Assembly (NCBI GenBank): GCA_029265815.1
Contig: JAJUGU010000001.1
Location: forward strand, 496,001 to 560,000
DNA from: Anaerolineaceae bacterium
GTDB taxonomy: Bacteria; Chloroflexota; Anaerolineae; Anaerolineales; Anaerolineaceae
DNA: 64,000 nt
Reading direction: 5' to 3'
The notes below the pieces were generated by a model. That model did not search any database, was not told the origin of the DNA, and saw nothing but the letters and a program-made list of their open reading frames with translations. Positions 57,496-64,000 of this stretch are shown piece after piece; within the stretch, counting starts at the first letter, position 1, and every line of letters begins with the position of its first letter. A program made the translations under genes and the position numbers.

Positions 57496-58599
57496 ATGGC
57501 AAAGAAATCCCTTACCCAACCGGAGTTAAATCAGTTTGACAAGTCAGTGCCCATGAACGAAGCCAAGCGCGCCGTACTTGACAAAGCACTTGGGGATATT
57601 GTTAAACGTTATGGAGAGGGATCAATCATGCGTTTAGGCGAAGCTCATCAGCTGGGAATTGAGGTGATACCCACTGGTTCTCTTTCGCTTGATATCGCGC
57701 TTGGTGTGGGTGGAATCCCCCGTGGAAGGATCACGGAGATCTTTGGCCCAGAATCTTCAGGTAAAACGACGCTTTGTCTGCACATTGCTGCTGAAGCTCA
57801 AAAACTTGGCGGTACAGTAGCATTCATCGACATGGAACATGCTCTTGATCCAGCTTATGCTGCAAAACTCGGTGTCGATGTTGAAAGCCTGCTCGTTTCG
57901 CAGCCAGATATGGGCGAACAGGCTCTTGAGATCGCTGAAACCCTCGTCCGGTCTGGAGCAATCGAATTGGTGATCATCGACTCGGTCGCAGCGCTCGTGC
58001 CGCGCGCTGAAATCGAAGGTGATATGGGTGATGCCAGCATGGGTATGCAGGCACGCTTGATGTCACAGGCGCTGCGCAAATTATCAGGGGCAATTAATCA
58101 AACGAAAACTGCGGTCATCTTTACCAACCAGCTGCGCCAAAAGATTGGCGTGATGTTCGGTAACCCCGAAACCACCCCGGGTGGTTTAGCATTGAAATTT
58201 TATGCTTCCGTCCGCCTGGATACGCGTCGCATTCAATCAATTAAAATGGGTTCTGAAATTGTTGGCAATCGCACCCGTGTACGCGTAGTGAAAAATAAAG
58301 TTGCGCCGCCTTTCCGCACTGCTGAGTTCGACATCATGTATAACGAAGGAATTTCGAAAGAAGGCGATATCATCGACCTGGCTGCTGCCATGGACGTGGT
58401 AACCAAGCGCGGAGCTTTCTTCTCTTACGGAGACATACGGCTTGGTCAAGGCCGAGAGAACGCCAAAGAATTCCTGCGTCAGAACATCGACCTCTGTGAT
58501 GAGATCGAAAATGTGGTTCGCCAGCGAGCAATGGGCGGAGAATTTGCCTTCAATCTAGTTGGAAGCGCAGACGACGACACATCTATAGGCGATGAATAA
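57496..58599 (+). CDS. recA: Recombinase RecA
   Basis: Forms filaments on single-stranded DNA for homologous recombination and SOS induction. ATG 57496 has AGAGGA 9 nt upstream; ATG 57478 is an alternative adding six residues. The 367-residue protein has [41 protein letters not shown], the DNA-binding loop [21 protein letters not shown] and [13 protein letters not shown] 5' part ([16 protein letters not shown]) is somewhat longer than in Escherichia coli. Confidence 0.97.
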   Translation: MAKKSLTQPELNQFDKSVPMNEAKRAVLDKALGDIVKRYGEGSIMRLGEAHQLGIEVIPTGSLSLDIALGVGGIPRGRITEIFGPESSGKTTLCLHIAAEAQKLGGTVAFIDMEHALDPAYAAKLGVDVESLLVSQPDMGEQALEIAETLVRSGAIELVIIDSVAALVPRAEIEGDMGDASMGMQARLMSQALRKLSGAINQTKTAVIFTNQLRQKIGVMFGNPETTPGGLALKFYASVRLDTRRIQSIKMGSEIVGNRTRVRVVKNKVAPPFRTAEFDIMYNEGISKEGDIIDLAAAMDVVTKRGAFFSYGDIRLGQGRENAKEFLRQNIDLCDEIENVVRQRAMGGEFAFNLVGSADDDTSIGDE

Positions 58600-58608
58600 T
58601 TAAAACAA

Positions 58609-59166
58609 ATGTCACGATTTATCACACCAGCGGTCGTTGGAAAAATCATACTTATCGGAACCTTGCTTGTGTTCATGATAGCAGGATGTCGATCGTTCCC
58701 TCCATCACGCGAACTCCCTGCGGATGCCCAATCGGCACCCTTTAAGGCTCCTCCCATGCTGCCAACGCCAACGGTTCCAGTGCTGGTAGATGAACAAGCA
58801 ACCCAGCAATCGGCGCAAGCTGCCAATTGCACCAACGATCTTCTTTTCCTTGAAGATCTAACGATTCCAGATGGAACTCAGGTCAATCCGGGTACAGTCA
58901 TGAGTAAGGAATGGAAGGTCAAGAATAGTGGTACCTGTAACTGGAATGAGACTTACTCCATTCGTCTGGTATCTGGTGAAAGCCTTGGGGCTTCATCACC
59001 TCAAACACTCATACCCGCGCGGAATGGAGCTGAAGCTACAATCAGCATAACCATTACAGCTCCCTCAGATCCAGGAAAATACTCAAGCACATGGCGCGCT
59101 TTTGACTCTAATGATCAACCCTTCGGTGAATGGTTTTCAGTGGAAATCACCGTAATTAATCCTTGA
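58609..59166 (+). CDS. Lipoprotein with NBR1-type Ig-like domain
   Basis: 185 residues: a signal peptide with lipobox IAGC (Cys27), a Pro/Thr-rich linker (28-70), and an NBR1-Ig-like domain (about 75-185) with LTIPDGTQVNPG, KEWKVKNSGTCNW and a closing GEWFSVEITV. This fold is best known from the autophagy receptor NBR1 but also occurs on bacterial surfaces. Function unknown, perhaps cell-surface binding. It begins 9 nt after recA and overlaps the frame of the next gene. Confidence 0.85.
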   Translation: MSRFITPAVVGKIILIGTLLVFMIAGCRSFPPSRELPADAQSAPFKAPPMLPTPTVPVLVDEQATQQSAQAANCTNDLLFLEDLTIPDGTQVNPGTVMSKEWKVKNSGTCNWNETYSIRLVSGESLGASSPQTLIPARNGAEATISITITAPSDPGKYSSTWRAFDSNDQPFGEWFSVEITVINP

Positions 59167-59186
59167 TCACACTTGGATTACTCGGA

Positions 59187-60086
59187 ATGAACCGGTTTAA
59201 TAAAGGTGTGCGCTGGATTTTCTACATTTTACTCGTCTGCGCAGTTGGAGTATTTGCTTTACTCTTGACGGCCCTTATTCCTGGCAGTTCAATCGGAATC
59301 GCCGCACCAATCGATCAAGTTTCACCGACCAGCACCTTTGCGCTCTATGATCCTTCCGTGTCATCCACTGTTACATTAACACCATTTCAGCCTCTACCCA
59401 CAGATACCCCTACCCCCACCGCAACGAACACCCCAAAGCCAACGGCAACATTTACCGCATCACCCTTGCCAACAATCACACTGCAACCAACAAACCCGCC
59501 TCAACCCACAATTCCTCCGGTTGACGGGATCCCATCCTCCGCTGAAATTTCTGGTCTTGCAGGCTATCCACAAAACCATAATCTCTCCTGTGAGGCACGC
59601 TCTGCCGTAGATTGGGCAAGGTATTATGGTGTGTCGATAAGTGAGGCAGATTTTTTGGCTCAACTTCCAATTTCAGATAATCCAGAAACCGGATTTGTAG
59701 GTAATGTCGATGATCCTATAGGTCAAATTCCTCCTGATTCCTACGGTGTCCATGCCTCACCAGTGGCCCGGGTACTGCGTGGTTATGGACTGTCAGCAAC
59801 CGCTCGAAAAGGATATTCCTTTGAAGAATTAAAGCGCCAGATTGCTAGTGGAAACCCGGTAATTGTTTGGGTAATTGGAAACGTTTGGTCTGGATACCCT
59901 GTTAGCTATACCACCTCCGAAGGTGAAACAGTAACCGTAGCCCATAATGAACACACTGCGATTGTGGTTGGATACGATGAATATGGTGTTACGCTGGTTG
60001 ATAATCATTATGTTTACTGGCGCTCCAATAGCGCATTTCTTGGATCATGGTCAGTGCTAGGAAACATGGCAATCACCGCTGATTAA
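59187..60086 (+). CDS. Membrane-anchored C39-like cysteine peptidase
   Basis: 299 residues from ATG 59187 (TTG 59163, overlapping the previous stop, would add eight). One N-terminal membrane span, a Thr/Pro-rich linker of about 70 residues, then a papain-like C39_2 domain: catalytic cysteine in HNLSCEARSAVDWARYYG, histidine in AHNEHTAIVVGYDE and the aspartate-asparagine VTLVDN. No transporter parts, so it is not a bacteriocin exporter. Probably processes a cell-surface protein or peptide. Confidence 0.85.
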   Translation: MNRFNKGVRWIFYILLVCAVGVFALLLTALIPGSSIGIAAPIDQVSPTSTFALYDPSVSSTVTLTPFQPLPTDTPTPTATNTPKPTATFTASPLPTITLQPTNPPQPTIPPVDGIPSSAEISGLAGYPQNHNLSCEARSAVDWARYYGVSISEADFLAQLPISDNPETGFVGNVDDPIGQIPPDSYGVHASPVARVLRGYGLSATARKGYSFEELKRQIASGNPVIVWVIGNVWSGYPVSYTTSEGETVTVAHNEHTAIVVGYDEYGVTLVDNHYVYWRSNSAFLGSWSVLGNMAITAD

Positions 60087-60099
60087 CACCCGGATCAAT

Positions 60100-60127
60100 A
60101 AAAAAAACGGAGCCAAAATAGCTCCGT
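60100..60127 (-). terminator. Intrinsic terminator of the mtnA-kinase-ahcY operon
   Basis: On the minus strand ACGGAGC and its complement form a 7-bp stem with a 7-nt loop followed by eight T, 26 nt past the ahcY stop. The plus-strand C39 gene also ends just before it. Confidence 0.88.
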
Positions 60128-60152
60128 CCCAATTCTCACCACCCCAACCGGT

Positions 60153-62383
<2,231 letters not shown>

Positions 62384-62405
62384 TGATAATCCATCCAATT
62401 CGTAA

Positions 62406-63443
62406 TTATAAACGTAAACTCGTCAGATTCTGTGTAAAAGGAGGACGTATAATTCCGCGTTCGGTTACCCAGGCAGAAATCAATTCGTTCGGAGTAACAT
62501 CAAATGCCGGATTTATCGCACTTGCATTCTCAGGTGCAACAGCCTCACCCTGATATCTTAATCCTAATACTTCCTCTGGATCGCGTTGTTCGATACTGAC
62601 CTGATGCCCACAGTCTATACTTAAATCCATTGTTGAGATAGGAAAGACGCATACGACTGGAACCTGGTTGGCATGAGCAGCCAGGCTTAGCATGTATGTA
62701 CCAATTTTATTGACCACATCTCCGTTGGCTGCAACCCGGTCTGCACCAAAAAACACCTTTTTAACCTTTCCGCTCTGGAGGAAATAACCAGCAGCATTAT
62801 CGGTAATGATATCGTACGGAATATGATACTGGTCAAGTTCCCAGGCGGTCAATCGGGAACCCTGAAGCCGGGGGCGAGTCTCATCCACTAACACATGCAC
62901 TCTTTTACCATGTTCGTATGCATAACGGATCGCACCAAGTGCAGTACCCCAATCAACAACAGCTAATGCCCCCGTATTGCAATGATGGATGATCGTATCT
63001 CCATCGTCAATCAAACTTGCACCATTCTTTGCAAGGAGAAAGTTTGTCTGCACATCCTCTTCGGCAATAGCCTTTGCTTCAGATAGAATTTGTTGCTGGG
63101 CTTCGCTGATTGAAGTCTGACACTCAAGCACTGACATGACCCTACGTACACCCCATGCCAGATTTATTGCAGTCGGCCGCGATTTTTCTAGCAGATCTGC
63201 AGATTCCTTCAGCTTTCGCTTCAAATCACTGATTGTGGAAAATTCATGATTGATCGCGTCTAGTGCAATCCCGAAGGCGCCTGCTACGCCCAACGCAGGT
63301 GCACCGCGAATCGCCATCGTTCGTATGGCCTCCGCCATCTCAGACGCAGAGGAACATGTAATATGGTCCAATCTGGCAGGCAGCCGGCGTTGATCAATCA
63401 TGCGAACAGTGTTAGATTCAGAGAGCCACTCGATCGTACGCAT
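62406..63443 (-). CDS. mtnA: S-methyl-5-thioribose-1-phosphate isomerase
   Basis: Methionine salvage enzyme turning methylthioribose-1-phosphate into the ribulose form. The 345-residue protein has the RGAPALGVAGAFGIAL, HHCNTGALA, VLVDETRPRLQGSRLTAWEL, and GADRVAANGDVVNKIGTY motifs with the catalytic cysteine and aspartate. ATG 63443 gives the family start MRTIEWL; the open frame goes 24 codons further through a hairpin. First gene of the operon with the kinase and ahcY. Confidence 0.94.
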   Translation of the reverse strand: MRTIEWLSESNTVRMIDQRRLPARLDHITCSSASEMAEAIRTMAIRGAPALGVAGAFGIALDAINHEFSTISDLKRKLKESADLLEKSRPTAINLAWGVRRVMSVLECQTSISEAQQQILSEAKAIAEEDVQTNFLLAKNGASLIDDGDTIIHHCNTGALAVVDWGTALGAIRYAYEHGKRVHVLVDETRPRLQGSRLTAWELDQYHIPYDIITDNAAGYFLQSGKVKKVFFGADRVAANGDVVNKIGTYMLSLAAHANQVPVVCVFPISTMDLSIDCGHQVSIEQRDPEEVLGLRYQGEAVAPENASAINPAFDVTPNELISAWVTERGIIRPPFTQNLTSLRL

Positions 63444-63449
63444 TTCACT

Positions 63450-63475
63450 AAAAAACGCTCCCTCTGGAGAGCGTT
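63450..63475 (-). terminator. Terminator-like hairpin just before mtnA
   Basis: On the minus strand AACGCTC...GAGCGTT (7-bp outer stem, inner CC/GG pairs, AGA loop) is followed by six T and ends about 7 nt before the mtnA start codon. Upstream genes are divergent, so it affects only this operon. It may attenuate transcription or protect the 5' end. Confidence 0.5.
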
Positions 63476-63486
63476 CCTTCCGATTT

Positions 63487-63515
63487 AGTTTAACATGGTT
63501 TATATAGAATGACAA
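63487..63515 (-). promoter_or_regulatory. Candidate promoter of the mtnA operon
   Basis: On the minus strand TTGTCA (63515-63510) and TAAACT (63492-63487) with a 17-bp spacer. The start would fall near 63480, right before the leader hairpin. The -10 element is weak. Confidence 0.4.
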
Positions 63516-63674
63516 TATAAATCACTCCATACCATGCCAGTTGCTGCAAGTTTTCTATAATCAACCTTTCATTTTTTTGCGAGACCTTGAAATTGATGCG
63601 TTTTTTTACTTAAAAGTCCGGTAGAATTCTAGAAACAATGATTTTATAAACCTGGAACGCATGGTAAACAATAA

Positions 63675-64000
63675 ATGAAAAAGCGATTACTTGCAACTTT
63701 TTTCCTATTGCTTATAGTTCTCGTTTCATGCAATCTTCCATTATCCAACGATGGTGATGGAATCGATCTCAATCCATTTGATGCAAATACTCCAATGCCA
63801 TCACCAACCCCCACTATCACTCCCACTCCACAGCCTGAAACACGCATTTTGCTTGGAGAAAAAGATATTCTGAGTGGTGATTACGATGCTGCTTTGAATG
63901 AATTTTGGCTGGCTCGTTCACAATCAACTGATCCAGAGATCATTGCTATTGCTCAACTGGGTGTTGGGCGAATCTTGCTGCTGCAAAAAGATTACCGGGG
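63675..64000 (+). CDS. Lipoprotein with probable TPR-like repeats, 5' part only
   Basis: An open frame from ATG 63675 that runs off the window. 108 codons are visible: a signal peptide with lipobox LVSC (Cys19), a Pro/Thr linker (about 37-52), then helical sequence with the TPR-type pattern (ILSGDYDAALNEFWLA, AIAQLGVGRILLLQKDY). It may be a larger protein such as a TPR lipoprotein linked to a wall hydrolase, but nothing beyond the repeat start can be seen. Confidence 0.7.
   Translation, partial: MKKRLLATFFLLLIVLVSCNLPLSNDGDGIDLNPFDANTPMPSPTPTITPTPQPETRILLGEKDILSGDYDAALNEFWLARSQSTDPEIIAIAQLGVGRILLLQKDYR

Noticed and set aside
59383..59520. Thr/Pro-rich repetitive stretch as a DNA repeat
   Set aside because: The repetition is at the codon level and reflects a flexible Thr/Pro linker of the C39-like protein, not a CRISPR or satellite array.
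63444..63660. SAM or SAH riboswitch upstream of mtnA-ahcY
   Set aside because: The leader between the predicted promoter and mtnA is about 35 nt, too short for known SAM/SAH classes, and their conserved blocks are absent.

Overview
This 64 kb window looks like a chromosomal segment of a Chloroflexota bacterium, most likely class Anaerolineae. The case rests on gene content: an ATG/TGA-coupled division and cell wall cluster, a B12-dependent ribonucleotide reductase behind nrdR, Pro/Thr-rich lipoproteins, an NBR1-type Ig-like lipoprotein, a CpXC protein, and no outer-membrane assembly genes. This assignment is by recognition only; no database was searched. Base composition looks even, apart from an AT-rich stretch around 14.6-15.3 kb. 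I saw no phage, IS element, CRISPR array, tRNA or rRNA gene.

Layout. 1-10.5 kb (+): murD (partial)-ftsW-murG-CvpA-like-murC-small ORF-murB-ddl-ftsQ-ftsA-ftsZ. 10.9-14.1 kb (+): nrdR-nrdJ behind a promoter with two candidate NrdR boxes 31 bp apart. 14.1-15.3 kb: mostly non-coding, with a possible gene remnant. 15.3-22.1 kb: a Tat-exported Old Yellow Enzyme lipoprotein, a small membrane-anchored protein, degV, a frameshifted ywbE, a DEAD-box helicase with a terminator in its leader, and a deoxynucleoside kinase. 22.1-25.2 kb (+): an ECF sigma/anti-sigma operon with two envelope proteins. 25.3-35.7 kb: a C45 peptidase facing a minus-strand block of nadD, obgE, a cpgS-like gene, argS, rpsT, pgk, gapA and yvcK. 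35.9-42.1 kb: an aminotransferase, an orphan histidine kinase, a CpXC protein, and a divergent FHA-winged-helix regulator and Ser/Thr kinase sharing a palindromic promoter region. 42.1-50.6 kb (-): a GH3-like membrane protein, threonine dehydratase, glycerophosphodiesterase, winged-helix AAA ATPase, DMT exporter and recJ. 50.8-55.3 kb (+): an anion transporter, tgt, and uppP fused to a phosphate-binding-protein-like domain. 55.5-57.3 kb (-): glnA. 57.4-60.1 kb (+): recA, an NBR1-Ig lipoprotein and a C39-like protease. 60.1-63.5 kb (-): ahcY, a PfkB kinase and mtnA, a SAM by-product recycling operon. A truncated lipoprotein gene ends the window.

The most striking element is in the glnA leader. 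Downstream of a near-consensus promoter the minus strand carries an RNA whose conserved blocks and pairings match the glmS self-cleaving ribozyme, normally found before glmS (glucosamine-6-phosphate synthase). Here it precedes glutamine synthetase, is followed by an intrinsic-terminator-like hairpin, and its cleavage-site strand departs from consensus. If functional, it would couple glutamine synthesis to amino-sugar status. Other points of note are the UppP fusion, a GH3 domain that appears to have lost its catalytic residues, the exported Old Yellow Enzyme, and the FHA/kinase divergon.
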